From Mucilaginibacter_A sp965201005 (GTDB taxonomy: Bacteria > Bacteroidota > Bacteroidia > Sphingobacteriales > Sphingobacteriaceae), in assembly GCF_965201005.1 (NCBI RefSeq), contig NZ_OZ241747.1, positions 992,001 to 1,056,000 on the forward strand: a stretch of 64,000 nucleotides of DNA, in the 5' to 3' direction. Below the pieces are notes generated by a model, which made no database searches, had not been told where the DNA came from, and saw nothing but the letters and a program-made list of their open reading frames with translations. Positions 17,033 through 25,409 of this stretch are shown here, piece after piece (the first letter of the stretch is position 1; each line of letters starts with the position of its first letter). The translations under genes were made by a program, and so were the position numbers.

Positions 17033-17082
17033 AAAAAACACAATAAGCAGGGTTCCGTAGCAGAACGCTCATTGTGTTTTTT
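17033..17082 (-). terminator. Rho-independent terminator after the small acidic gene
   Basis: The arms AAAAAACACAATAAGC and GCTCATTGTGTTTTTT (one mismatch) surround a loop of about 18 nt. The T run on the minus strand ends transcription of 17103-17465. The symmetric A/T runs mean it could also work on the plus strand. Confidence 0.75.
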
Positions 17083-17102
17083 AAGCAGGAAATAAGAAAA
17101 AA

Positions 17103-17465
17103 TTATTCCTCTCCGCCAACTTTTAGCTGGTCCGGCTCTTCGTGATAGCCGGTTCCTTCTGTTTCAGGCTGAACAAAAGTTTCGTCTTCCTGACCTTGGT
17201 TGGTAGACGGGGATTTCACTTCTTCCAGTTGTTCTTCCGTCAGATTAGTGCTTCCGCTTTGGTTTTCCCATGGCTTTTCGCCTTCTTGTTCTATCGTCAT
17301 TGCTTTTGGTATTTCGTGTCCGGGTTCAGTTGCAGAAGGTGTTGCGTCGCCTTCGGTATCTTGCTCTTCATCACCCAAAAATCCGGCATCGTTATGTGTC
17401 CGGTTGTTATCATAGGCCGCCTGATCGTCAATGTCGCGGAAAACCTTGTCTTTAGGATCTATCAT
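17103..17465 (-). CDS. Small acidic, probably disordered protein of unknown function
   Basis: A 120-residue protein very rich in Glu, Asp, Gln, Thr and Pro, without hydrophobic core segments, transmembrane helices or a signal peptide; it is probably intrinsically disordered. Similar short acidic proteins occur in Sphingobacteriaceae, but I cannot name a family. A good terminator follows it and its frame has no overlapping competitor, which supports a real gene. It faces away from the antiporter gene across a 147-bp gap that holds one repeat word. Confidence 0.6.
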   Translation of the reverse strand: MIDPKDKVFRDIDDQAAYDNNRTHNDAGFLGDEEQDTEGDATPSATEPGHEIPKAMTIEQEGEKPWENQSGSTNLTEEQLEEVKSPSTNQGQEDETFVQPETEGTGYHEEPDQLKVGGEE

Positions 17466-17562
17466 GATTGTATATTTTAAGTTTGATAATTATAGATTTT
17501 TTAAAAGCATTTAATTGCACGTATTGTTTGTATGGATGTTTATTTAGGGTAAAAACATGTGG

Positions 17563-17574
17563 TAAAAGAAGCAT
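17563..17574. repeat. Single copy of TAAAAGAAGCAT upstream of the antiporter gene
   Basis: The exact word lies 38 bp before the antiporter start. A weak partner (ATGTTTATTTAGGG, from 17537) lies to its left. Confidence 0.7.
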
Positions 17575-17612
17575 GGGCAAAGCATTCTTCAAATGCATAA
17601 TTATATTTGTCC

Positions 17613-18878
17613 ATGGATAATTTTACAATTATAACCATCCTGGTTGTAGTAAGTGCCGTTTTCTCTTATATCAATGCACGTTTTTTTAAATTGCCCGGCG
17701 CAATAGGCGTCATCAGCATTGCGGTCGTCGTTTCTGTTGTTGCCATCTTCACCGGCGAGGTATTTCCGGTTTTGTTCAAATCGATCACCGGCCTGAACAA
17801 AAACATCAATTTTTCGCAAACGCTGCTCAATACGATGCTGGGTTTCCTGCTCTTCGCAAGCGCGCTGCGTTTTGACTGGGCGGAACTTAAAAAGCAGGTT
17901 TGGCCGGTTTTTGCGTTAAGTACGATCGGCGTTTTTCTTTCCACATTGATATTCGGCGTACTTTTTTATTGGCTTACCAACGGGCTCAAGCTCAATATTC
18001 CTTTCAAATATTGTTTGCTTTTTGGTGCGCTGATCTCGCCAACCGATCCTGTCGCGGTATCGGCAGTGTTAAAAAATTCTAAAATCCCAGAGCATCTCAA
18101 CACGATCATCAAGGGAGAATCACTTTTTAACGATGGCGTCGGTATCATTTTGTTTTTGAGTATTTTAGAATTTATCACCCAAAATGAAGAAAAGATCAAC
18201 ACTATGGAAATAGCTTCTTTATTCGCAAGGGAAGTTTTTGGTGGGATAGTTTTGGGCGGCGTAAGCGCATTTATCATCAGTAAAATGATGAAAAAAATCG
18301 AAGATTTTCAAACTTTGGTCATCATTTCCCTTGCTTTGGTGATGGGCATTTCCGTGGTGGCCAACAAATATCATTTATCTATTCCGCTGGCCGTTGTTTC
18401 TGCCGGTTTAATTATCGGAAACCTGCGTTTCGGCAAAGACCCTTCCGGTAAAATGAACGAGTTTTTAGAAAAATTCTGGACCTTAATCGATGACCTGATG
18501 AACACGGTTTTATTCGTGATGATTGGTTTGCAGATCGTGATGATGCCTTTTTTAACTTATTATTGGTTTGTTTGCCTGATCGGGATTTTCATCATCTTGT
18601 TTTCAAGGGTTTTAAGTGTTTTGGTGCCGGTCGTTTTTCTGCGGAGGACGCTCAACCTCAATTACAATTATATCGGTATCTTAACTTGGGCAGGCGTGCG
18701 CGGAGGGATTTCCATCGCGCTTGCCTTATCGCTTCCAAAAAGCCAGTATAAAGAAGTGATCGAAGCCGCTTGTTATTTTATCGTGATATTTTCTGTCGTT
18801 GTTCAAGGTCTCACACTTAATAAAGTGTCCAACTATTTCGTAAATAACAAACCCTTTCATCTGCCTGCAGAAGAGTAA
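17613..18878 (+). CDS. Cation:proton antiporter, CPA1 (NhaP-like) family
   Basis: A 421-residue membrane protein with about 12 helices that exchanges Na+ or K+ for H+. The CPA1 motifs ISPTDPVAVSAVLK (helix 5 region) and GESLFNDGVGII (helix 6, with the Asn-Asp pair) are intact. The first ATG is at 17613; an in-frame TTG two codons earlier is possible but adds nothing. The conserved C-terminal WAGVRGGISIALAL is present, and the C-terminal regulatory domain of longer NhaP proteins is absent. The gene is monocistronic and converges on the arginine operon with a 1-bp gap, so the two transcripts may overlap. Confidence 0.88.
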   Translation: MDNFTIITILVVVSAVFSYINARFFKLPGAIGVISIAVVVSVVAIFTGEVFPVLFKSITGLNKNINFSQTLLNTMLGFLLFASALRFDWAELKKQVWPVFALSTIGVFLSTLIFGVLFYWLTNGLKLNIPFKYCLLFGALISPTDPVAVSAVLKNSKIPEHLNTIIKGESLFNDGVGIILFLSILEFITQNEEKINTMEIASLFAREVFGGIVLGGVSAFIISKMMKKIEDFQTLVIISLALVMGISVVANKYHLSIPLAVVSAGLIIGNLRFGKDPSGKMNEFLEKFWTLIDDLMNTVLFVMIGLQIVMMPFLTYYWFVCLIGIFIILFSRVLSVLVPVVFLRRTLNLNYNYIGILTWAGVRGGISIALALSLPKSQYKEVIEAACYFIVIFSVVVQGLTLNKVSNYFVNNKPFHLPAEE

Positions 18879-18879
18879 A

Positions 18880-19827
18880 TTACAAGCTTTCCAGCATTTG
18901 CTTTAACACCGCCTGCGCCGCCCATTCGCGGTTGGATGCTTCTTTTATCACGATAGAATTTGGGCCGTCCAATATCTCTGCGGATAATTCCAGGTCGCGG
19001 CGCACGGGCAAACAATGCATTACTTTTGCGTTATTGGTTATTCGGAGTTTATCGTTCGTCAGCATCCAATCTTCGTGGCTGGGAATTACTTTGCCATAAG
19101 GTTCAAAAGCCGACCAGTTTTTTACATAGATAAAATCAGCATCTGCCAAAGCTGATTGTTGATTATGGGTAATGTTTGCACCTTGCGTAAATTCCTCCGA
19201 AAGTTCTAACCCCGCCGGATGCGCAATTGTAAAATCAACATCTGCCTTGCACATCCATTCCGAAAAAGAATTTGGAACGGCCTGCGGCAAAGCTTTTACA
19301 TGCGGCGCCCAGCTTAAGACCACTTTTGGACGGGGTTTGGTTTTGAGTTCTTCAATTGTAATTAAATCGGCCAGACTTTGCAGCGGATGCCGCGTTGCCG
19401 ATTCTAAACTAATTACCGGAACGCCGCACAATTCCACAAATTTGTTAAAAATCTCTTCACCATAATCTGCTTCGCGATCTTTTAAACTTGGGAAAGAACG
19501 CAAACCCAAAATATCCACATATTGCCCCATCACGGCCGCTGCTTCGCGGATGTGTTCTACAGAGGTGCCGTCCATTTTTACGCCATCGCGCAGTTCCAAA
19601 GCCCAGCCTTCTTTGTCGATATTCAAAACCATCACGTTCATGCCGAGGTTTGTGGCCGCTTTTTGCGTACTCATCCGCGTGCGCAAACTTGGGTTCATAA
19701 ATACCAAACCAATGGTTTTATTTTTACCCAAATGCTGGAAAGCGAAAGGGTTCTTTTTGAGTTCCAATGCTTCTTTTACCAGGTAATTTATGTTGGCAAC
19801 GTCATTAACGGAGGAGAAAAGTTTCAT
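18880..19827 (-). CDS. argF': N-acylornithine carbamoyltransferase (argF')
   Basis: A 315-residue transcarbamylase begun at ATG 19827 (MKLFSSVNDV). A longer upstream frame reads through low-complexity residues and lacks homology. The carbamoyl-phosphate loop reads NPSLRTRMSTQ (about 47-57) instead of STRT, typical of the acetyl/succinylornithine enzymes of Bacteroidota and Xanthomonas, and the C-terminal motif is MHCLPVRR. It makes N-acylcitrulline, so the pathway keeps the acyl group past this step. Succinyl versus acetyl specificity cannot be decided safely here. It is the last gene of the operon. Exact repeat words occur at 18936 (Ile-Lys-Glu-Ala) and 19767 (Val-Lys-Glu-Ala). Confidence 0.88.
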   Translation of the reverse strand: MKLFSSVNDVANINYLVKEALELKKNPFAFQHLGKNKTIGLVFMNPSLRTRMSTQKAATNLGMNVMVLNIDKEGWALELRDGVKMDGTSVEHIREAAAVMGQYVDILGLRSFPSLKDREADYGEEIFNKFVELCGVPVISLESATRHPLQSLADLITIEELKTKPRPKVVLSWAPHVKALPQAVPNSFSEWMCKADVDFTIAHPAGLELSEEFTQGANITHNQQSALADADFIYVKNWSAFEPYGKVIPSHEDWMLTNDKLRITNNAKVMHCLPVRRDLELSAEILDGPNSIVIKEASNREWAAQAVLKQMLESL

Positions 19828-19923
19828 TATTTGTATGGAAGAAATTTTATTAAGATTGCAAGATTGCCGCTTTGTCATCCCGACGATTGGAGGAATCTTT
19901 ACGGAATAAGAAAAAATTTTAAG

Positions 19924-20046
19924 AGCCTGTTTAAAGTTACATCGAAAACTCATTTGCTTCTTTTAGCCCTATAAATTTGTGTTTGAATTTTACATCGATA
20001 AAAGAAGCATTAGGCTTTCCTGTTTTTTAGTTGATAAAAGAAGCAT
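19924..20046. repeat. Palindromic repeat unit with an extra word
   Basis: TTGCTTCTTTTA (19954-19965) pairs with TAAAAGAAGCAT (19999-20010), and a second TAAAAGAAGCAT follows at 20035-20046. The left outer arm is GAGCCTGTTTAAAG. It lies between argD and argF' inside the operon. Confidence 0.8.
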
Positions 20047-20063
20047 AAAAAATAAATTGAACT

Positions 20064-21221
20064 TTACATGGAAGGATGTAACTCTGCAACCGGTGCATTT
20101 TTCAAAGCCAAACTAAACGCTTCCAAAAAACGGTCCGCATGAACTTTAGTTAAATTCAAAGCCGGCAGTAAACGGATCACATTTGGTTTTGCTTCGCCGG
20201 TAAAAATATGATACTTAAATAAAAGTTCCGCTTTTACATGGGCTAAAGTATCAGGCAAATCAATCCCGATCATCAAGCCGCGGCCGCGTACTTCTTTTAT
20301 CTGGTCAAATTTCTTTAATTCTTCAATTAAATAAGCACCAACTTCCGCAGCATTTTGCATCAAATTATCGCGTTCCATCACTTCTAAAACCGCTAATCCT
20401 GCGGCACAAGCTAAATGATTTCCGCCAAAAGTAGTTCCCAGCATATAATAAACCGGTTTTATTTTTGGAGAGATAGAAATCCCGCCAATCGGGAAACCGT
20501 TGCCCATTCCTTTCGCCATCGTATAAATATCGGCATCAATACCGGCAAAATCATGTGAGTAAAATTTCCCTGTACGCCCGTAACCACATTGCACAGAATC
20601 AGCGATAAAAACAGCATTATATTGATCGCAAAGCGAACGGATTTTTTGCAGAAAACTTTCCGGTGCAACTTGTATTCCGCCAACACCTTGAATTCCTTCA
20701 ATTATGACTGAGCTGATTTCGTTTTCTGCAAAAGCTTGTTCCAACGCAGCTTCATCTTTCCAGGGAAGAAAAATTACATTATCCGTTTCATTAACAGGCG
20801 CAACAATTTTAGGATTATCGGTAACAGAAACCGCTAAAGATGTACGGCCATGAAAGGCTTTGCGGAAAGCGATAATTTTCTTTTTACCATTATAAAAAGA
20901 AGCCAGTTTTAACGCGTTCTCATTTGCTTCTGCACCAGAATTGCATAAAAATAACTGGTAATCTTCTTTGCCGGAAACTTTCCCCAACTTCTCCGCAAAT
21001 TCCCTTTGGATCGGGATTTCGATGGAATTACTATAAAAACCAAGCTGATGTAACTGATCTTCTAATCGTTTTACATAATGCGGATTGGTGTGGCCGATGG
21101 AAATTACAGCGTGACCGCCATATAAATCCAGATATTCCTGGCCTTTATCGTCCCAAACCAAGCTGCCCTGGCCTTTAACAATGTTGATATGGTTGATTGG
21201 ATAAACGTCGAATGGTTTCAT
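20064..21221 (-). CDS. argD: Acetylornithine (acylornithine) aminotransferase
   Basis: A 385-residue PLP enzyme of class III aminotransferases that converts N-acylglutamate semialdehyde to N-acylornithine. The PLP-binding lysine lies in DIYTMAKGMGNG (about 222-233). SGAEANENALKLA (about 93-105) binds the cofactor phosphate, and FIADSVQCGYGRTG precedes the lysine. It is between argC and argF' in the arginine operon, although the four-helix-bundle gene is wedged before it. Sister word TAAAAACAGCAT (20606-20617) and the near word GTACTTCTTTTA (20288) lie in the coding sequence. Confidence 0.92.
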   Translation of the reverse strand: MKPFDVYPINHINIVKGQGSLVWDDKGQEYLDLYGGHAVISIGHTNPHYVKRLEDQLHQLGFYSNSIEIPIQREFAEKLGKVSGKEDYQLFLCNSGAEANENALKLASFYNGKKKIIAFRKAFHGRTSLAVSVTDNPKIVAPVNETDNVIFLPWKDEAALEQAFAENEISSVIIEGIQGVGGIQVAPESFLQKIRSLCDQYNAVFIADSVQCGYGRTGKFYSHDFAGIDADIYTMAKGMGNGFPIGGISISPKIKPVYYMLGTTFGGNHLACAAGLAVLEVMERDNLMQNAAEVGAYLIEELKKFDQIKEVRGRGLMIGIDLPDTLAHVKAELLFKYHIFTGEAKPNVIRLLPALNLTKVHADRFLEAFSLALKNAPVAELHPSM

Positions 21222-21282
21222 TTTTTGGAGGTAAAAGGTAAAAGGTATTGAGGTAAAAGGATAAAGGTGAAAAGCAAATCTG

Positions 21283-21642
21283 TTAATTGGTGCGAAGATA
21301 TTTAATAAACGAGATCAGCATTGCCTTAACTTCATTTATTGCTTTATGGATTACGTCATGAAGATCAGACAAGATATACGACAAATCAAAAATCAAAAGG
21401 CAAGTATATTCAACTTCATTTGCAGAACCTAAAGCAATATCTAAATAATGAACAAAATCTTTATTCGTGTTTTTGCCACATCCTTCTGCAATATTTAAGG
21501 GAATAGAATAAGTAGAACGGCGCAACTGACTGGTTAAAGCAAATTTTTCTTCAATCAGCATTTTAGCCAAAACTTCTTTATAAATAAACAAAGTAAGCTG
21601 ATGGGCTTTCGACCAAACTTCCAATTTTTTGTAATCTCTCAT
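21283..21642 (-). CDS. Four-helix-bundle protein (S23/IVP family)
   Basis: A 119-residue all-helical protein of the S23/intervening-sequence family: an N-terminal RDYKKLEVWSKAHQL, the mid motif RRSTYSIPLNIAEGCGK, then two amphipathic helices. Members were first seen inside 23S rRNA intervening sequences but also occur as free genes; their function is unknown. Here it splits argD from argC. Purine-rich GGTAAAAGG repeats lie on one side (about 21230-21270) and CCTTTAACC/CCTTTGCC tracts on the other (about 21684-21710), giving imperfect inverted flanks. That suggests insertion into the operon. Confidence 0.85.
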   Translation of the reverse strand: MRDYKKLEVWSKAHQLTLFIYKEVLAKMLIEEKFALTSQLRRSTYSIPLNIAEGCGKNTNKDFVHYLDIALGSANEVEYTCLLIFDLSYILSDLHDVIHKAINEVKAMLISFIKYLRTN

Positions 21643-21713
21643 GCTATTTTTATCAACCTCTTTTTGTGTAAAGTTAATTTTTGCCTTTAACCTTTCAACC
21701 CTTTGCCTTTCAT

Positions 21714-22727
21714 CTAAAACGCGTTTGCTTTTAATTTTAAGCCAGTTGTCTCTGCAAGCCCAAACATTAAATTCATGTTTTGTACAGCTTGTCCGGATGC
21801 GCCTTTTAACAAATTGTCCATAATGCTGATCATGAAAATTTTGTTCCCGTGCTTTTTAATTTGAATAAAGCATTTATTGGTGTTCACAACCTGTTTTAAA
21901 TCGATATCACGATTTGTTACATGTGTAAACGGATGTTCGGCGTAAAAATCGATATAAGTTTTCAAGGCTTCTTCTTCGCTTAAAGCACATTCGGTATAAA
22001 TGGAAGCCAAAATGCCGCGTGTAAAATCTCCGCGGTAAGGAATAAAATTCAGTTTGTTTTTATCGCCTGGATAAATTGGAAAATCAGGCTGTAACTGATT
22101 AAGCGACTGGCTGATTTCGTGTAAATGCTGATGGTTAAAAGCTTTATAAACCGATAAATTATCGTTCCGCCAGGTAAAATGCGAAGTAGGGGATAGGCTT
22201 TGCCCGGCACCGGTAGAACCTGTTGTGGCCGAAATATGTACTTCGTTTAACAGTAGATTTTTAGCCGCTAAAGGAAGTAAACCTAATTGGATACAAGTTG
22301 CAAAACAACCTGGATTGGCAATATTAGATGCTGTTTTTATCGATGTTTTATTGAGTTCGGGAAGACCGTAGATGAAGGTGCGGGGAGCGAGGTTTGAGGT
22401 GTCGGCTAAACGGAAATCCTGACTTAAATCAATAATTTTAACATGATCAGCAATTGGATTCATTTCCAGAAATTTTTTTGCGTCGCCATGACCAACACAT
22501 AAAAACAGCACATCAATATTATCAGATAATTCGCTGGAAAATTTCAAATCTGAATCACCAAAAAGATCCTTGTGCACTTCATAAACATAATTCCCGGCGT
22601 TGCTGGAACTGTTTACAAATGCAATTTCCACGTTTGGATGGTTGAGTAGAATACGTAGCATTTCGCCGCCGGTATAACCTGCGCCGCCAATAATTCCTGC
22701 TTTAATTTTAAAGCTCGGTTCTGTCAT
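21714..22727 (-). CDS. argC: N-acetyl-gamma-glutamyl-phosphate reductase
   Basis: A 337-residue NADPH-dependent reductase that makes N-acylglutamate semialdehyde. The N-terminal Rossmann motif GIIGGAGYTGGEMLR (about 12-26) binds NADPH, and the active-site cysteine is in NPGCFATC (about 137-144). The SATTGSTGAGQ and HQHLHEI segments, with the catalytic His region, are intact. The start overlaps the end of the cupin gene by 20 bp, so the genes are translationally linked. A copy of sister word ATGCTGTTTTTA (22328-22339) lies just upstream of the catalytic-cysteine codons, read as Ile-Lys-Thr-Ala. Confidence 0.93.
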   Translation of the reverse strand: MTEPSFKIKAGIIGGAGYTGGEMLRILLNHPNVEIAFVNSSSNAGNYVYEVHKDLFGDSDLKFSSELSDNIDVLFLCVGHGDAKKFLEMNPIADHVKIIDLSQDFRLADTSNLAPRTFIYGLPELNKTSIKTASNIANPGCFATCIQLGLLPLAAKNLLLNEVHISATTGSTGAGQSLSPTSHFTWRNDNLSVYKAFNHQHLHEISQSLNQLQPDFPIYPGDKNKLNFIPYRGDFTRGILASIYTECALSEEEALKTYIDFYAEHPFTHVTNRDIDLKQVVNTNKCFIQIKKHGNKIFMISIMDNLLKGASGQAVQNMNLMFGLAETTGLKLKANAF

Positions 22728-23058
22728 TTTTTGTGGATGGATAGGAATATAAAATAAACTCTAAGTCTGAATTATTTTTATTAGCAATAAAATGCTTTTG
22801 CCCGGCATTTATTTGGATGCCTTGCTGTTCGCTTAATTCCGATTCCACACCATTAACTGTAAAAACAGCGCGGCCTTTTAAGATGAAAAATAGCTGCGTA
22901 GCATTTTTATGGTAATGCAGTTTTTCTGCAGTATCTGGCGGCATCAGTTCCTGCTTAACCAACAATTCTTCGGTATCAATAAAGTTCCATGCATGGCAAT
23001 CTTTGCCCCAAGTATTGTGCGAAAGGCATTCACTTTTTGAAAATGCTAAATTTTGCAT
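22708..23058 (-). CDS. Cupin-fold protein in the arginine operon
   Basis: A 116-residue single-domain cupin. The metal-binding motif 1 has HYHKNATQLFFILKG, and motif 2 is reduced around QKHFIANKN. It lies 1 bp after argG and overlaps argC by 20 bp, so it is a fixed part of the operon. Its function is unknown. Because it is small and has no second domain, a role as a ligand-binding regulator or an isomerase-like helper enzyme is possible, but neither is shown by sequence. Confidence 0.78.
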   Translation of the reverse strand: MQNLAFSKSECLSHNTWGKDCHAWNFIDTEELLVKQELMPPDTAEKLHYHKNATQLFFILKGRAVFTVNGVESELSEQQGIQINAGQKHFIANKNNSDLEFILYSYPSTKNDRTEL

Positions 23059-23059
23059 T

Positions 23060-24253
23060 TTAATTACCGCCGTTTACTTTGTGATAAATAACCGTTTGAT
23101 TGCCAAAGATTTTAGAAAACCCTTTCACATCATCGCCGGTCCAGGTATTGTTCATTTCGCCGTAGCTGCCAAATTTGTTCGACATTAAATCATGTTCCGA
23201 TTCTATCCCTAAAACCTGGAAACGGTAAGGGTACAACTGAACAAACACTTTACCGGAAACTTGTTGCTGCGTATCGCTTAGAAAAGCTTCGATGTTGCGC
23301 ATCACCGGATCATGGAACTGGCCTTCATGCAGCCAATTGCCGTAAAAAGACGAAAGCTGGTCTTTCCAGCTCAACTGCCATTTGGTAAGCGTGTGTTTTT
23401 CTAAAGTATGATGTGCTTTGATGATTACCATTGGCGCGGCAGCTTCAAAACCAACGCGACCTTTGATCCCGATGATGGTATCGCCAACATGAATATCGCG
23501 GCCAATGGCATAAGGCGAAGCAATTTCCTGCAGTTTCTGGATCGCTTTAGTCGGATGATCAAAAGTTTCGTCGTTAACGGCAATCAGTTCGCCGTGTTTA
23601 AATTCTAAGGTTACTTTTTCTGAACCTTCTTTACTGAGTTGCGTTGGCCAGGCATCATCCGGCAAACCTTCGTGGGAAGTCAGCGTTTCTTTTCCGCCAA
23701 CAGAAGTTCCCCAAATGCCTTTATTGATAGAGTATTTGGCTTTTTCAAAATTCATTTCCACGCCATGCTCTTTCAGATATTTAATTTCAGCTTCGCGGCT
23801 TAATTTTAAATCACGAATTGGCGTCAAAATTTTTACTTCCGGGATGATGATGTTAAAGATCATGTCAAACCTAACCTGATCGTTGCCCGCGCCCGTGCTA
23901 CCATGTGCCACATAATCTGCACCGATTTTTTTGGCGTACAAAGCAATTGCCGTGGCCTGACTAACTCGTTCGGCACTTACAGAAAGCGGATAAGTGTTGT
24001 TTTTCAACACATTACCATAAATTAAGTAGCGTACGCAGGTATTGTAAAAGTTCTCTGTTTCATCAACCACATGGTGCGAAACAACACCCATTTTATAGGC
24101 GCGACGTTCGATATCGGCCAATTCTTCTTCGCTAAAACCGCCTGTATTTACAATTACAGAACGCACTTCCAAACCCAAATCCTGCGACAAATAAATACTG
24201 CAAAACGAAGTGTCCAAACCTCCGCTAAAAGCTAAAACTACTTTTTCTTTCAT
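23060..24253 (-). CDS. argG: Argininosuccinate synthase
   Basis: A 397-residue ATP-dependent ligase that joins citrulline and aspartate. The N-terminal P-loop AFSGGLDTSFC (about 8-18) binds ATP. The conserved AHGSTGAGNDQVRFD (about 114-128) and GIWGTSVGGKE segments bind citrulline and aspartate. Length matches the family. The gene is second in the operon, 2 bp after the GNAT gene. No argH or argB is in the window, so the rest of the pathway is elsewhere. Confidence 0.93.
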   Translation of the reverse strand: MKEKVVLAFSGGLDTSFCSIYLSQDLGLEVRSVIVNTGGFSEEELADIERRAYKMGVVSHHVVDETENFYNTCVRYLIYGNVLKNNTYPLSVSAERVSQATAIALYAKKIGADYVAHGSTGAGNDQVRFDMIFNIIIPEVKILTPIRDLKLSREAEIKYLKEHGVEMNFEKAKYSINKGIWGTSVGGKETLTSHEGLPDDAWPTQLSKEGSEKVTLEFKHGELIAVNDETFDHPTKAIQKLQEIASPYAIGRDIHVGDTIIGIKGRVGFEAAAPMVIIKAHHTLEKHTLTKWQLSWKDQLSSFYGNWLHEGQFHDPVMRNIEAFLSDTQQQVSGKVFVQLYPYRFQVLGIESEHDLMSNKFGSYGEMNNTWTGDDVKGFSKIFGNQTVIYHKVNGGN

Positions 24254-24255
24254 GG

Positions 24256-24936
24256 TTAAATATCTGTTAGTTTGGTAATGCCCAAGCCTAATGTTTCTAT
24301 TGTTTTGGTTGATTTTTTCAGCGCGCCTTCAATCCGTTCCAGCAAAGTGGCTTTGTGGCTGAGGTTTTTCATTTTTTCCTCGATTTCCCGTGCCTTTTCT
24401 TCCGGGTCAAAAAGCATGGCGGTGCACATACAGTTTTTGCGTTCTTTGCTCATCAAAATATCATAATTTACGCAGCTTTTACAGCCTTGCCAAAAGGCTT
24501 CGTCCTGTGTTAATTCTGAGTACGTAACCGGTTCATAACCTAACTCGGAATTGATTTTCATCACGGCCAAGCCAGTTGTCAAACCAAAGATTTTTGCGTC
24601 GGGATATTTTTTCCGCGAAAGTTCAAAAACTTTATGTTTGATGGCTTTTGCCAAGCCGACTTTACGGAAAACCGGGTTGACGATCAAGCCCGAATTGGCC
24701 ACAAACTGCCCGTGGCTCCAGGTTTCGATATAACAAAAACCAGCCCAGGTGCCGTCTTTATAAATGGCAATTACGGCTTTGCCTTCCAGCATTTTATTTG
24801 CCACATACTCTGGTGTGCGTGTAGCAATGCCGGTGCCGCGGGCTTTGGCAGATTCGGACATTTCATCGCAGATTTGCGGCGCGTAATCTGCATGTTCGCC
24901 GGTGGCTACCTGTATTTTAAAATCTTGAATTGTCAT
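24256..24936 (-). CDS. GNAT acyltransferase heading the arginine operon, candidate N-acylglutamate synthase
   Basis: A 226-residue GNAT protein begun at ATG 24936 (MTIQDFKIQV). The acetyl-CoA loop appears as NPVFRKVGLAKAI, a weak form of the usual Q/RxxGxG/A. The C-terminal third has a cysteine group CKSCVNYD...NCMC that could hold zinc, unusual for GNAT enzymes. As the first gene of an arginine operon lacking a classical argA or argJ in view, it most likely makes the N-acyl (acetyl or succinyl) glutamate that starts the pathway. A longer in-frame start (24999) would add a hydrophobic stretch without homology. Function is from context. Confidence 0.75.
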   Translation of the reverse strand: MTIQDFKIQVATGEHADYAPQICDEMSESAKARGTGIATRTPEYVANKMLEGKAVIAIYKDGTWAGFCYIETWSHGQFVANSGLIVNPVFRKVGLAKAIKHKVFELSRKKYPDAKIFGLTTGLAVMKINSELGYEPVTYSELTQDEAFWQGCKSCVNYDILMSKERKNCMCTAMLFDPEEKAREIEEKMKNLSHKATLLERIEGALKKSTKTIETLGLGITKLTDI

Positions 24937-25052
24937 GTTGGGAAAAACAAAATTTCCATTAAAATAAAAAGGATTTAAAAGGAGACGGAAGAAAATCAAT
25001 AAGCACCATGTATGCTCTTTTATCCCGATAACTAAAACTAAATTTAATTAAT

Positions 25053-25181
25053 TCAAAGTCTGGAAATAAAAAACTGTCGTCGCCTTAAAGGGAAGAAAAG
25101 CGCAGAAACAAAAACAAACGCGGCAGCTGCCGGAGCAAAAACGGCTCGTACAGCAGTCATCAAAAAGCGTTGTGGTTTCAT
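25053..25181 (-). CDS. Candidate arginine leader peptide (42 codons)
   Basis: This short ORF, ATG 25181 to TGA 25053, lies 116 bp upstream of the arginine operon. The peptide begins MKPQRFLM, has an Ala/Val/Phe-rich middle and ends PLRRRQFFISRL. Six of its 42 residues are Arg, three of them consecutive (codons AGG CGA CGA). This is the composition of an attenuation leader: slow decoding of Arg codons when charged tRNA-Arg is scarce would change folding of the downstream RNA. I did not find a clear terminator hairpin between it and the first gene. A GGCAGCTGCC palindrome lies inside the ORF. The assignment is inference. Confidence 0.45.
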   Translation of the reverse strand: MKPQRFLMTAVRAVFAPAAAAFVFVSALFFPLRRRQFFISRL

Positions 25182-25409
25182 TATTTATCTAAATTAATCT
25201 TGCTTAGAAAATGCTGCAATTATCGTTATTTTTTTGGTTTATACTATGCGCTATTTTTAAAAGTTACATTACAGACAAATTTCTTATCACGAAGTTTAAT
25301 TTCAGTTCATTAATCCAATATAAAAGTTGGTAAATCAGGAAATTTGGATTGTTGATAAAATGTGGATAAATTAATTGATTTCATACTAAATAAATTAGTA
25401 ATTATGTGA
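25182..25409. other. Divergent intergenic region between arginine leader and 2H gene
   Basis: This AT-rich region must hold the promoter of the minus-strand arginine transcript and that of the plus-strand 2H phosphoesterase gene. I see no certain boxes and no repeat word. A degenerate word, ATGCTCTTTTATC, lies further on at 25014-25026, downstream of the leader ORF. Confidence 0.4.
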
